From: Pachypanchax playfairii
Lineage: Eukaryota; Chordata; Actinopteri; Cyprinodontiformes; Aplocheilidae
Direction of reading: 5' to 3'
DNA length: 64,000 nt
NCBI GenBank assembly: GCA_006937955.1
Contig: SSNP01000068.1
Location: forward strand, 481,201-545,200
Below are positions 1-13,100 of the stretch, piece after piece. The notes beneath the pieces were generated by a model. It searched no databases. It worked only from the letters and a program-made list of their open reading frames with translations, and had not been told where the DNA came from. Position 1 is the first letter of the stretch. Each line of letters starts with the position of its first letter. Both the position numbers and the translations under genes were made by a program.

Positions 1-292
1 AAAATAATGAAGTCAATGGAGCCATAAAAGTTATTCTCTGGTCCACTTTGTCTTACGCCCTGAATCACACATGCTGTACCGCAATTTAAATTATAAATAA
101 TGATGTACATTTTGATCAGGTCTGTCAAGTGGATTCGGATTTATTTATTTTTAAAATTTCGTAATTAAAATGACTAAAACTGAAAAGTCGCACATATGAC
201 GTCACGGCAGAATCTCCCGAGCATAGATATAAACACGAGATGGCCCATAGACATTGTATAGATCATATAGTGATTATATACATGTCTATGCC
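1..292. other. AT-rich flank, no gene seen
   Basis: I see no supported exon, RNA gene or clear repeat boundary here. The sequence leads into the dispersed repeat that begins near 293. Confidence 0.4.
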
Positions 293-641
293 ATTACCCA
301 CACTGCACCTTACGGTCTTCCATGACGTGCACTTAGCAGAAGTGCATATAAGGGTTAGAAGTGTGTAGTGAACAAGTGCGCACATATTAGCAGTATTGGG
401 ACAGTGAGCACTACGTAACACAGCGTTCTATCTCCATGACAACCAAAATGGCAGTACCGGTCGCTGTTTGCGCTATTTTGATACTATAAATGATTTTAAA
501 ACTCCAACAAACATTTATTTTGAGGAGAATGAAGCGCAGGAACCAAAGGAGGAGTATAAGACAGAATAAGTGATTAAACTGTTAGTATATCATGTCTGAA
601 AATACACGTCAGTACTGTTATTAATTAATTATATTTTTTAT
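293..641. repeat. Dispersed repeat, copy 1
   Basis: This stretch matches 10199-10558 closely, including the shared blocks around GTATTGGGACAG, ATGGCAGTACC and TTTTAAAACTCCAACAAAC. Copy 2 carries a clean CTGTCCCAATAC inverted terminus; the left terminus here is degraded. It looks like part of a DNA-transposon family, but I cannot name it. Confidence 0.7.
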
Positions 642-975
642 TCTGATTCTTCTTCTCCTTCTGAGCGGTATGGTGACGTCAACTTTACGAGACAAGTGGT
701 TGTAGTCTACTACGTGTCTCCACAAAATATATTTCTCTTCATCAAAACTTGTCTTTACAACTCACGGACATCATATGTTCGATCCATGGTGCATTTCAAT
801 CTGGATCAGAAAATAACTTTTATCGCTCTATTGACTTTCATTCATTATGTTTTCGTCCAGGGGACCCATGGACCGGAAGTAGAAGGGCGTGACTGTGGCT
901 CCCCATCAGGATTAATTTACTACAATTCTACAATTTCTTTTTGTTATTATTTTTATTTCAGCAGCTTCAGTAAAA
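642..975 (+). promoter_or_regulatory. Probable promoter / 5' leader of NLR gene A
   Basis: The stretch lies directly upstream of the first coding ATG. A pyrimidine tract ending in TTTATTTCAG (about 952-961) is a good splice acceptor 14 bases before the ATG. A non-coding 5' exon further upstream is therefore likely, but I cannot place it. Confidence 0.3.
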
Positions 976-1034
976 ATGTCTGAGAGAAAAAAGAGGAAAC
1001 GTGCCGACACATCGTCCAGAGAGCTGAGTGACAG
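976..1034 (+). CDS. NLR gene A coding exon 1
   Basis: The exon encodes a basic start, MSERKKRKRADTSS, and ends in phase 2 at CAG|GTAATA. The same kind of start (MSEKKRRRSPT) opens NLR gene B, which supports this ATG. Confidence 0.75.
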
Positions 1035-1077
1035 GTAATAATGATTATAAAACTGTTAAACTCTTAACGTCTGGAGA

Positions 1078-1125
<48 letters not shown>

Positions 1126-4100
1126 TTTCTGATGAAAGTTATTGTAAAAAATAAAATAAAATAAAATAATGGGAGCAGGATGTGAGAGTGAGCGAGACAG
1201 AGGTGAGACCTCACTGATGGAGATTTTTATTATCTCTTAGTGAAAGTATTTCTGTTTATTTCAGTGGGACTTCGTCCTCAGGAGGACCCAGCGGTGTGTC
1301 TATCAGGACTGATAAATCAATGATCCTTCCACTTCACTTTGCTCATGAAAAAGCTCAGAGGTAAATTTAAATATTGTGTTTGACACATTTAACCTGTCAA
1401 ATATACAAATACACACTAATAACCTGATGATCCCATGTGTTCAACCAGTTCTATGAAAACTCATAAGACTGAGAGAAAAATCCTAATTATTCTTATTATG
1501 GGATGCTGGATTGTTACCAGGTTGTAAAATGTTACAAGAAGAAACAGGAACAGAAGACAAAAATATAGAGTTGGTAATTTATTATATTTAAACTCAAGCA
1601 GGTTGTTTATTGGGTGATAAAAAATGTAAGTCCCAAGCCTTAAAAAGACAAAATGTGGACAAGAGGACAAGAATTAATGACCACTGCTGCATGATAACAA
1701 GATAACAATATTTAAACACATAAAAAAACAACTTTTATATGTAGTGATCACATGGAACAGTCTGATGATGATTATTATCCTAAAACATTTACTTCTTTTT
1801 TCAAGCAGAGACACGCTAAACACTCTGATGGTTATCTGAAACTGACCAATCAGAAGTGATCTTGTGCTCATTACCATGGAGACGGTCCAAAAACTTGTAA
1901 CCAAAAGATTTATGAATTACATGACTGTTCCCACATTCCTGAGATTCTTTCTACTTATAACAAAATGTTTTTTGAGCCAAATGTTCATCTGTGTTCTAAT
2001 CTAATACTTTAATAAATTCCTTCAGCATGAAAGAGGTTCTGTGACACGGATGAATCAGCTGATGAAGTCTGAAAATAGGAATTCACATATTTTCATATTT
2101 GAAATGTATTTTTATGTTTTTTATGTTAAACTTTCTTTTCTCATCACTTAGTAAAGTAACTGATAAATTAAAATGCTTTTTACACTCACAAGATTAACTT
2201 ATAGTGTCTTTTACTATATAATATTTTATTTTAATTATCTACTGAGGATTTATATATTCTGTTTAACCACGTGATCTGTTTAAATTCATGATAAAGATTC
2301 ATTTAATACTTTAATTCATTGAGTCACACGTATGTGTTTAAAAAACTTTTATATCATTTGTGTTCTTTGTTTCTGAATGAGAGAAAGATAAACCTTTTAT
2401 TTAATTCAGATTTACAGATTATTTTCCTTGTATTCATCTCTCCTTCTTTCACACAAAGATCTATACATTTTAATTGACATACTGAGGTTTGATTGGCTCT
2501 GTTGACTGGAAGCATCCTCTTAACCAGACCTGTTTTGAGTTCTGAGAGGATGAAGAATACTTACTCCTCATCATCACTCATGGAGGCCTGAATAGCAACC
2601 AGCATTTCAAGCCTGCGCCCAGAGAAGAGACATCTTCTCTCATGTTTTTGTTTTTCTGTTTTCAACGACAACATTTTGACTTTCTTTTCCTAGTTGCGTT
2701 TTATTTAGTTGGTACTTTTTGTATTAAACAAACACTTTTTCTGGTCTTTTGAGCTGCTCGGCATCTGAAAGCATCAGTTCTATTCACCACGGCCACAAAT
2801 CTGGTGATTGATAAACAGTTTTGGACATTTAAAACCTTTGGACCACTAGAGTGTCCAGGACGACTGGCCAACCATCGGTGATTCAGGCTGAACAAAGGCA
2901 GACACGCCCATCTGAGCAGGTCCCTGTAAGATTATGGTCTGTGGGAGGGATCCACCTGGAGCGAAACCCAGTCCAGTACCCATGTCTGTCTCACTGAATC
3001 CAGAATACAGTCAGGTCCCTGCAGTGGAACTGGTTGTGTCCATTGATATGCTTTAATAATAATCCTGAGCTGCTAGACGATCCTTACCTAAGACGGTGCT
3101 TTTTTTTTTACCGTCCTTGATCTAACTTAATCATTTATCATGTAATCTTTCTCTCTTTCAGAATCAAAAGTACTTTAATTAGTAATTTTCTTCTTGATTT
3201 ATTTATGTGTAATAACCTCTTAATTTCCTCATCTTGCAATAATCTGATTCGGAATCATGTGATCATTCATTTTACATCCTGTTAATATTATAAATATGTG
3301 TAAATAAATCTCCATATATATTTAAAGTACTGTTGTCGCTCCAATTTCTTCCATGTGACTTGAGTTTTAACAAAGCAGAGATGTTTAAATAATAAGCATC
3401 ATTTCAGCAAAGTGTAATGAATAATTAGTAATTAAAACTACATACAGTATATCATCTGTTTATCTTGTTCTGACAGTTGTTCCCTCTTATAAGAGTCACT
3501 GTTCTTATCAGTTCTCGTTTCTTCTTCCTTAAAGAGAGGAATTATTCCCAAACACAATAAAGTGAATTTAAAGATAATCTGAGTGAAAACATTTCTGTTT
3601 GTAGTTCACAGACGAGTAAGTCTCCAACCTCCAGCAGTGTGTCTATGGAGAGTGATGCATCAATGTTCGCTCCACCTGACTTTAAAATTGAAAAACCCCA
3701 AAGGTAAATCTAAATACATTTGTTTTCTATCATTATTTAACACTTCAGAGCTTTTTCCTCTCACATTCATATGGTTTTTAAGGCAAGTGGACAATCGATG
3801 TGGAACATCTTTGGTAGTTTTGGCTGAAATCTGAACCTTTTTCATCACAAACATGCAACTACAGTGGGGCAAAAAAGTATTTAGTCAGCCACCAATTGTG
3901 TAAGTTCTCCCACTTAAAAAGATCAGAGAGGCCTGTAATTTTCATCATAGGTATACCTCAACTATGAGAGACAAAATGAGGAGAAAAAAATCCAGAAAAT
4001 CACATTGTCTGATTTTTAAAGAATTTATTTGCAAATTATGGTGGAAAATAAGTATTTGGTCAATAACAAAAGTTAATCTCAATACTTTGTTATATCGCCT

Positions 4101-7100
4101 TTGTTGGCAATGACAGAGGTCAAACGTTTTCTGTAAGTCTTCACAAGGTTTTCACACACTGTTGCTGGTATTTTGGCCCATTCCTCCATGCAGATCTCCT
4201 CTAGAGCAGTGATGTTTTGGGGCTGACGCTGGGCAACACGGACTTTCAACTCCCTCCAGAGATTTTCTATGGGGTTGAGATCTGGAGACTGGCGAGGCCA
4301 CTCCAGGACCTTGAAATGCTTCTTACGAAGCCACTCCTTCGTTGCCCGGGCGGTGTGTTTGGGATCATTGTCATGCTGAAAGACCCAGCCACGTCTCATT
4401 TTCAATGCCCTTGCTGATGGAAGGAGGTTTTCACTCAAAATCTTACGATACATGGCCCCATTCATTCTTTCCTTTACACGGATCAGTCGTCCTGGTCCCC
4501 TTGCAGAAAAACAGCCCCAAAGCATGATGTTTCCACCCCCATGCTTTACAGTAGGTATGGTGTTCTTTGGATCCAACTCAGCATTCTTTCCCCTCCAAAC
4601 ACGACAAGTTGAGTTTCTACCAAAAAGTTCTATTTTGGTTTCATCTGACCATATGATGTTCTCCCAATCCTCTTCTGGATCATCCAAATGCTCTCTAGCA
4701 AACCGCAGACGGGCCTGGACGTGTCCTGGCTTCAGCAGGGGGACACGTCTGGCACTGCAGGATTTGAGTCCCTGGCGGCGTAGTGTGTTACTGATGGTAG
4801 CCTTTGTTACTTTGGTCCCAGCTCTCTGCAGGTCATTCACTAGGTCCCTCCGTGTGGTTCTGGGATTTTTGCTCACCGTTCTTGTGATCATTTTGACCCC
4901 ACAGGGTGAGATCTTGCGTGGAGCCCCAGATCGAGGGAGATTATCAGTGGTCTTGTATGTCTTCTATTTTCTAATAATTGCTCCCACAGTTGATTTCTTC
5001 ACACCAAGCTGCTTACCTATTGCAGATTCAGTCTTCCCAGCCTGGTGAAGGTCTACAATTTTGTTTCTGGTGTCCTTTGACAGCTCTTTGGTCTTGGCCA
5101 TAGTGGAGTTTGGAGCGTGACTGTTTGAGGTTGTGGACAGGTGTCTTTTATACTGATAACGAGTTCACACAGGTGCCATTAATACAGGTAACGAGTGGAG
5201 GACCGAGGAGCCTCTTAAAGAAGTTACAGGTCTGTGAAAGCCAGAAATCTTACTTGTTTGTAGGTGACCAAATACTTATTTTCCACCATAATTTGCAAAT
5301 AAATTCTTTAAAAATCAGACAATGTGATTTTCTGGATTTTTTTTCCTCATTTTGTCTCTCATAGTTGAGGTATACCTATGATGAAAATTACAGGCCTCTC
5401 TGATCTTTTTAAGTGGGAGAACTTACACAATTGGTGGCTGACTAAATACTTTTTTGCCCCACTGTATATCACATCCTTTATTTAGAACATTGTGACTTTT
5501 AATGATGCTTAGAAACCAAAATTATGTGGTTCTTTTTAAACTCATCTTACAGCCAACCAGCCCACTGTTCAGTGTGTAATGAGGTGTTAAGAGATCCCGT
5601 TGAGTTCGTCTGTGGACATCTGTCATGCAAAGATTGTGCTGAATCAGATTCACATCAGTCTGATTTACCAGTAAACTACAGATGTTCAACCTGTGGAAAG
5701 AAGCTTAAAGAAATATCAGGTAATATTTTCAAATATTTCCCTTCAACTTTAGCCAGTGATGAAGTAATATCTGATCAGTCAGTGGTGCTGAAGAGTTCAT
5801 GTTAGATTCAGGTGTAATAAAAGGTTTTCATTATCTTCTTAAAGTTTCTCTGACATGTGATTTTTATGTTATTTTACTACTTCAGATAAATACATTTTAC
5901 ATTCGTTTCCTGGGAACACGTTTCCTCATAAATCGAGATGAGCAGATTTCCACCAATAAAGTCTCAAATCAGCATATTAATCAAATAGAATAGAATATAA
6001 CTTTAATATCATTGTACAAAACAACGAAATGCAGTTTGCATCCATTCAGAAGTGCTTTAGCAAGACTATAGGTATATTCATAATAATATATAGTAGGTAT
6101 GTTACAAGTGTACATGGTATGAAGGCACGTTGTAAATATACTATAACTATAATATATGTAAAATATACAAGCTATGAACAGGTTTCTCATATTAGTATTA
6201 AGTGTTAATAGACAGCTGTGGAACTATAATTATTGTTTTGTATTGTACAATATGATTGTCTATGCAGTATTTACAGTAGTTCAGTTGAGATCAGTGAGAT
6301 ATACGTATATGGGTACGTTTGGTTGTGCAACACCTTCTGGTCCGAGGCAGAGCAGCTTCCGTACCAGACTGTTAAACAGCTGGTCAGGATGCTCTTGATG
6401 ATGCAGCGGTAGAAGTTCACCAGGATTTCTTTGGACAGTTGGTTCTTCCTCAGAGTCCTCAGGAAAAAGATGCACTGGCGAGCCTTCTTGACCAGCTTGG
6501 AGTAGTTGGTCATCCAGGTGAGATCCTCGGAGATGTGGACTCCCAGGAACTTGAAGCTGCTCGCGTGCTCTATGGCTGTCCCCTTGATATGGATAGGTGG
6601 ATGTGGGTCAGTGATCCTCCTTCTCAGTGTTGAGGAGCAGGTTGTTGGTGTTACACCACTCAGCCAGAAGATCCACCTCCTCCCTGTAGGCAGCCTCCTC
6701 CCTGTCTTTGATGAGACTGATCACCATGGTGTCATCTGCAAACCTAATGATGGTGTTGGAACCATCAACTTATCTAAAGTCATTGGTGAGGAGGGAGTAG
6801 AGGAAGGGACTCATCACACAGCCTTGTGGTACACCGGTGTTCATTGTGATGGTGGATGAGTGGTGGTTACCCAGTTGGACATGTTGGGGCCGGCTGGCCA
6901 GGAACTCCAGTAATCAGTTACACATGAGGGAACTCATACCTAGATCTGTGAGCTTCCTGATGAGTTGTGAGGGGATGACTGTTGAACGCTAAACTCAAGT
7001 CTATAAACAGCATTCTGGGGTAGGTGTTTTTTATTAGTTGCAGTTGTTGAGTTCCCGTTCCGAGCATAAAATTTGTTGAGCTCATTGAGGAAGGAGGCTT

Positions 7101-10100
7101 CAGAGGATGTGGGGGGGGTTTGATGATCATGAAGTCTGTGATGATCTGGAGTCCTTGACACATACATCGAGGATTGGAGTTGGATAAGTGTCCTTCTACC
7201 TTCATAGGCAGTTGTCTAATCTGCCTATGCCCAGAACTAGCTCTGGTGTTTAGCATTCTTAATGCCCCATTTCAGCTTAGCCCTGACTGTACTGTAGGCC
7301 TGTGCATCCCCTAACCTGAAGGTGGTATTGTGCGCCTTCAGGAGGAGATGGATATTCCGGTTCATCCAAGGCATCTGGTTGGGGTACATGGTGATCTGTT
7401 TCTGGGTGGTAACACTGTCTTTGGTTATGGAGTTATGGTCCAGTACAGATGAGGCGTCCTTGTAGATAAACATGTTCCAGTCTGTATTTTTTAACCAGTC
7501 CTGGAGCTCAGCGTCTACTCGTTCTGGCCACAAACTTTAAATTATAGTAATTTAAAAAACATTAGAAAAGTTAACATTAATCAAGACTGTTATTGAGGTA
7601 AATAGTTGAATTGATATCCTAAACCCAGAATTTAAATAAAGAATTCAAGTTTTTAGTTCGTGTTTTTGTGCAGAACAAATCCGATAATATCTGGTAATGA
7701 TCCTGCGCTGTTGTTTTTATAGGTGAAATCAGTCCTTTAGAAGCAAAGAAGAAACTTACTGAAGACATGAAAAATAAATTCTCAGTAACATCTGAAGGTA
7801 ATGGGGACCAAAGAACTTCCCTGAGAAGCATCTACACAACTCTCTACATCACCTCTACAGACAGTAAAGGACCAAATGGAGAACACGATCACAGACACCT
7901 TCACAGTAAACTGAAAAAGCAACTATCAGTTGATGTCTCTGTGAATCTGAGTGACTTCTTTAGACCTCAGATCAATGAAGAGAAACCACCCAGATCAGTT
8001 CTGACGAAGGGAGTCGCAGGTATCGGTAAATCCTTCGCTGTCCAGAAGTTCTGTCTTGACTGGGCTGAAGAGGAAACAAACCAAGACGTGGATTTTGTTT
8101 TGACTCTGGCTTTTCGAGAGTTGAACTTGAGTTCAGGAGAGAAAAACTTGCATGAGCTCCTGACTGAGTTTCACCCTGCACTCCAGCCTCTGAAGAACCC
8201 AGAGGATTATGCTGAAACAAAGATCATAGTGATCCTGGATGGTCTGGATGAAAGCAGACTTCATCTGGACTTTAACAACATGAAGACGGTGAGGTCTCTT
8301 AGAGATGTAACATCTGTAGATAATCTCCTAGTAAATCTCATCCAGGGTAACCTTCTTCCTGATGCAAACATCTGGATAACTTCTCGTCCAGCAGCAGCCA
8401 ATCAGATCCCTGCAGAGTGTATCGACGTGGTGACAGAAATAAGAGGTTTCACTGACCATCAGAAAGTCGAATACTTCAGGACAAGATTTAGTGACGACTT
8501 GAGTCTCGCTGACAGAATAACATCACATATTCAGTCCTCACAGAGTCTGGACATCATGTGCCAGATCCCGATCTTCTGCTGGATTTCTGCCGTGTTATTT
8601 AAGGAGGTCTTCAGTGGAGATGAAGAGGCAGAAATCCCTCAGACTCTAACAGAGATGATGGCACATTTCTTGTTTGCTCAGACCAAACGTAGAAGCAGAA
8701 AATATGACAAAAAGACAGAGAAACAGAAAGAGACTCTTCTAAAGACACACAGAGATTTCCTTCTGAAACTTGGAAAACTTGCATTTGTCCATCTTCTGGA
8801 GAACAAACTCATCTTCTATGAAGAAGACCTGGAAGACTGTGGTATAGACATCAAAGAAGCTTCAGTTTTCTCTGGATTTTTCAACATGGTCCTTCGAGAA
8901 GAAAGAGTTTTCTCCCAGAAAAAGATCTTCTTCTTTGTGCACCTGACTGTACAAGAGTTCTTTGCAGCTCTCTACGTCTACGAATGTTTGACAACCAAGA
9001 GAACCGAAGAGCTCGGGAACTTCCTTCATCTGGAGGACAGAGACTATGCTTTACTTGATCTTGTAAAGATGATAGTTAACAACGTATTGGAGAAGAAGAA
9101 GAATGGTCACTTGGACTTTTTCATGCGATTCCTTCTTGGACTGATGGTTGAACCCAACTATAGAATCCTTAAGGGCCTGTTGACCCCTCTGGAAGCACAT
9201 GAAGATACAGAAAAGAAAATCTTAACCTTTCTCAGATCCATCAGAAGAAAGACCCTCTCTCCAGACAGTTGCATCGATATTTTCCAGACCATGGTTGAAA
9301 TGAGAGACCACAAAGTCAAAGACGAGATACAGGAATTTCTCAAGCTGTCAGATCGATCAACAACCGAACTGACCCCCTTGCACTGCTCCGCTCTGGCCTT
9401 CATGCTGCAGGTCTCCAAAGATGAACTAGATGAGTTGGATATAAGGAGTTACAACACAAGCGATGAGGGCAGAAGGAGGCTGATACCAGCTGTGAGGAGC
9501 AGCAAAAAGGCTGTGTGAGTTTACTTGTCCTGAAATGTTTCCAGCATTTCTTTAGTGGGTAATTAAAACTGTCACCAACATTAGCTGTTTTCTAACATCG
9601 ATACCTGAAGCTTTAACCACAAAATTTAATTATCTGAACCTGCATTATTTCTTTCACCACTGATTTCTTGTGTTTCCACTGAGGTCTGAGATGTTTAGTT
9701 CAGGTCAAAGGTTGAATAAAAAGCAATGTTTTTAACAAAGTAATGCCTCCATGGGGTATTTAAAGGGGTGCAGAATGAAAGTACAGTATTTCCTTTAAAA
9801 ATTATATTCAAAGTAAAATATTGTAAAGAATTTTTTCTGATGGACACAATGTTGGCACTATGTTTACATCTACCAGCCAATAGCTGTCAGAGTGGCGGAC
9901 ACCATTGCAGGTTGCGTAATACGGTGAATAGTCAGTAATGGCAAGGCTGGTACTGTGGAGTCTGTAGGTCGAGCAGCGGCTTCAGAGTGTTGGGAATTTT
10001 GTTGTCCTTTTCAGGGGAGGAGCAACCGGAGAGAATTTTGGGCTATAGTGGGTTTGGGTGAGGAATTTTGGCGGGGGACACAAGCCTGGTATCCTGACGG

Positions 10101-13100
10101 CTGGAGGCCTTGTTCATTTGTTGTGGCTGCGGCATCTGCGCACCAGATGTTTCTGTGGTGTTTATGTTTTGAACTAAGACCTTTTACTGAGGCCCTGTCC
10201 CAATACCCGCACTGCACCATACGGTCTTCCACAAAGTGCACTTAGCAGAAATGCACATAAGGGTTCAAGTGCGTAGTGAACAAGTGCGCACATATTAGCA
10301 GTATTGGGACAGCGAGGATTATGTCAGCAACCTGTGCCATAGTGTTGTATCTCCATGACAACGAAAAATGGCAGTACCAGTCGCTGTACGCCCTATTTTG
10401 ATACTAGAAATGATTTTAAAACTCCAACAAACATTTATTTTGAGGAGAATGAAGCGCAGGAACCAAAGGAGTATAAGACAGAATAAGTGATTAAACTGTT
10501 ACTATATAATGTCTGAAAATACACGTCCGTACCGTTATTAATTAATTATATTTTTTATCAGATATGTGACACATCTTTCCAACAGAGAATCAATTGATTG
10601 TAATTACACATCTAGACAATAAAATCAAATGTTGATCATTTGGATTCTACACTTGAGAAAACGTTTTCTGCTCCAGATGGTCCAGACATTTCTCTACCTT
10701 CTTCTTCTTCTGTCAAAATCCTCACGCTAAAATGCATTGTGGGTAATACCCTTTGCTGAAGTTTGCAGCGATATGGGCTTTAGCGAAGTGCGGATCAAGG
10801 GTGCAAAAGGGGTGGGGCCAAGTGCACAATGCTCCATTCTGAAGAATCTGGACACTCGCTTTGAAACTTTAGGTTACCATGGCAACGGAAACAATTTAAA
10901 ACCACACCTATTTTGGAACCCAGTGGAATAATCACTGAAATCATGATATTTTCTTCATTACATTCCCATCATCACATTTGCTGCACCTGTTCACCTGCAC
11001 ATGTTCAGTGTCAGAATAATGCAGCTTTCTGATTGGCTGAGGGTTTTTCACTCACCCACAATGACAAATCTGTCAAAGTTACTTAAGGAACTTTCTAGTT
11101 TTAATTCTAATGTTATTATCAGGAAAAGTTACATTCAAACTTCTGATTTAACTGTAAATCTGTTAACACAATAAATGTTCTTGTAGGTTGAAAGACTGCA
11201 ACGTGACTAATGAATGGGTTCAACATTTGGCCTTTGGCCTCAAGTTTCCTTTCTCACCTCTACGAGACCTGGATCTGAGCAACAATGACCTGACAGATTC
11301 GGGTGTGAAGCTACTCTGCAATGGACTGTCAAGTCAAAGCTGCAAACTCCAAATATTGAGGTATCCAAAATATATTTCCTGTTTTTATCTGAGAACATCA
11401 GAAATCATTTCTGATGTGGAGTTTAACTAGTTCAGGAAGCAAGTTACTTTGAAACACCAGAAATTTAATCTACTTATTTCTTACTGGTAATTGACATTTT
11501 GCAAGTTCTGTCAGAATTGTAAAAAATGTTTCAAACTCTGTATTTTTTCAGGTTATCTGGTTGCCTCATCACAGAGACCGGCTGTGGAGCTCTGGTTTCC
11601 GCTCTGAAGTCCAACCCATCCCACCTGATAGAACTGGACCTGAGCTACAACCATCCTGGAGACTCGGGAGTGAAGCTACTGACAGAGCTGAAGGAAAATT
11701 CACAGTACAAACTCAACAAACTGAAGTAAATACAGTACTGGTCCTGAAACATGGTAGTTCCATTAAGACCTTTTACCTGCAAGGCTTTTTAGAGCTCCTT
11801 CACACTGGATAACAACACCCCCCCCCCCCCACAGTGGGCTCATTACGTGTTCAGTCCTGGATGGTTTTAGTGAGGTTTGTGTATCATTGGGTAACAGTAT
11901 GTTAAGGGTTCTGGTGGTACATAGTGGGAGTGATGCAGTGTCCTTGATGGGAGGCAGGTGTGTCTACTGACATGATGGTGAAGGATATGAAGCATGTCCT
12001 TCTGGTCTCATTCCCTAAGCCTCATCATGCAGTAGTGTCATGTTAGCATGGTGTTATCTCCTAATGCATTACTGCATCTTGACTCTGTTGGTGAGAGTTG
12101 TGGACCTGCAGCACGGTGCAGTTACATGTGCATGTGACAGGAAAGAGCTGAAGACATATAGACCAGGGTGTTGGTGCAGGAGAACATCTCAGGGAACAAA
12201 ACATCTGGGTCCATGGTGAGACCTCAGAGCATCGCAGAGACACCAAACATATCTGGATCGGCCACATTGTGATGGTCTAATAGATTGTAGAGTGTGAAGG
12301 AGCTTCAGCGCTAACTGGCAGTTAAAAATTCTTCATGGTGTAAAACTGAGGGAATAAATTACAGATCATTATTTTCTAAAATGGTCTAACGTAATTTTCT
12401 TTTTAAGTTTTGAAAAGAGCGGAAGTCACCGGATGAGACCAGGGTACAAAAAATGTAAGTATGTAACTCTGAGTGTTCTGTCTGACACGCACACTTAGAT
12501 ACTCACTAAACTTCTAAATACTCCAGCTCAGGTAACTGAATCCACAGGAGTGACTTTATGATGAAACATCTTACACTGTTAATCTAAATTAGAAGGTTCC
12601 AGAAGGACATGTAGACGTTTATAAAGGAAATCAAACATCTAGATTTATTTATTATGAATTAAATACACAGTTTGAACTTTCACACACTGAGTTACTGATC
12701 TGCCTGCTTAGGGCTCTTTGCTGTCAGCTACTTTTTCCCTGAAGTTTTTCTTTCTTCCAGATGCCTGTGAGCTCACGCTAGACTCCAACACAGCACACAG
12801 GAACCTGCACCTGTCTGACGGTAACAGAAAGGTGACCTGGATGGCGGAGGAGCAACAGTATCCTGATCACACAGGAAGGTTTGATCAGTGCCTGCAGGTT
12901 CTGTGTGAGCAAGGCTTCAGAGAGCGCTGCTACTTTGCGGTGGAGGTTGTTGAGCCCTTCAGTGTCGGGTTAACTTACAAAAGCATTGGCAGGAAAGGGG
13001 GCGTGGCAGAATGCAGGTTGGGACAGAATGAAAACTCTTGGTGTATGACTTCCTCTGTGATGGGTTTTCATGTTCTGCACAGGAACCAGAGTACTAACGT

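Noticed and set aside
4217..5048. Plus-strand frames inside the Tc1 element
   Set aside because: They are antisense to the transposase, whose DDE motifs are on the minus strand.
6174..6859. Plus-strand frames in the LINE remnant
   Set aside because: They are antisense to the reverse-transcriptase remnant and have no domain of their own.
7972..8220. Minus-strand frames over the NACHT exons (also 9158-9418 and 26439-26735)
   Set aside because: They are shadows of a strongly supported coding exon.
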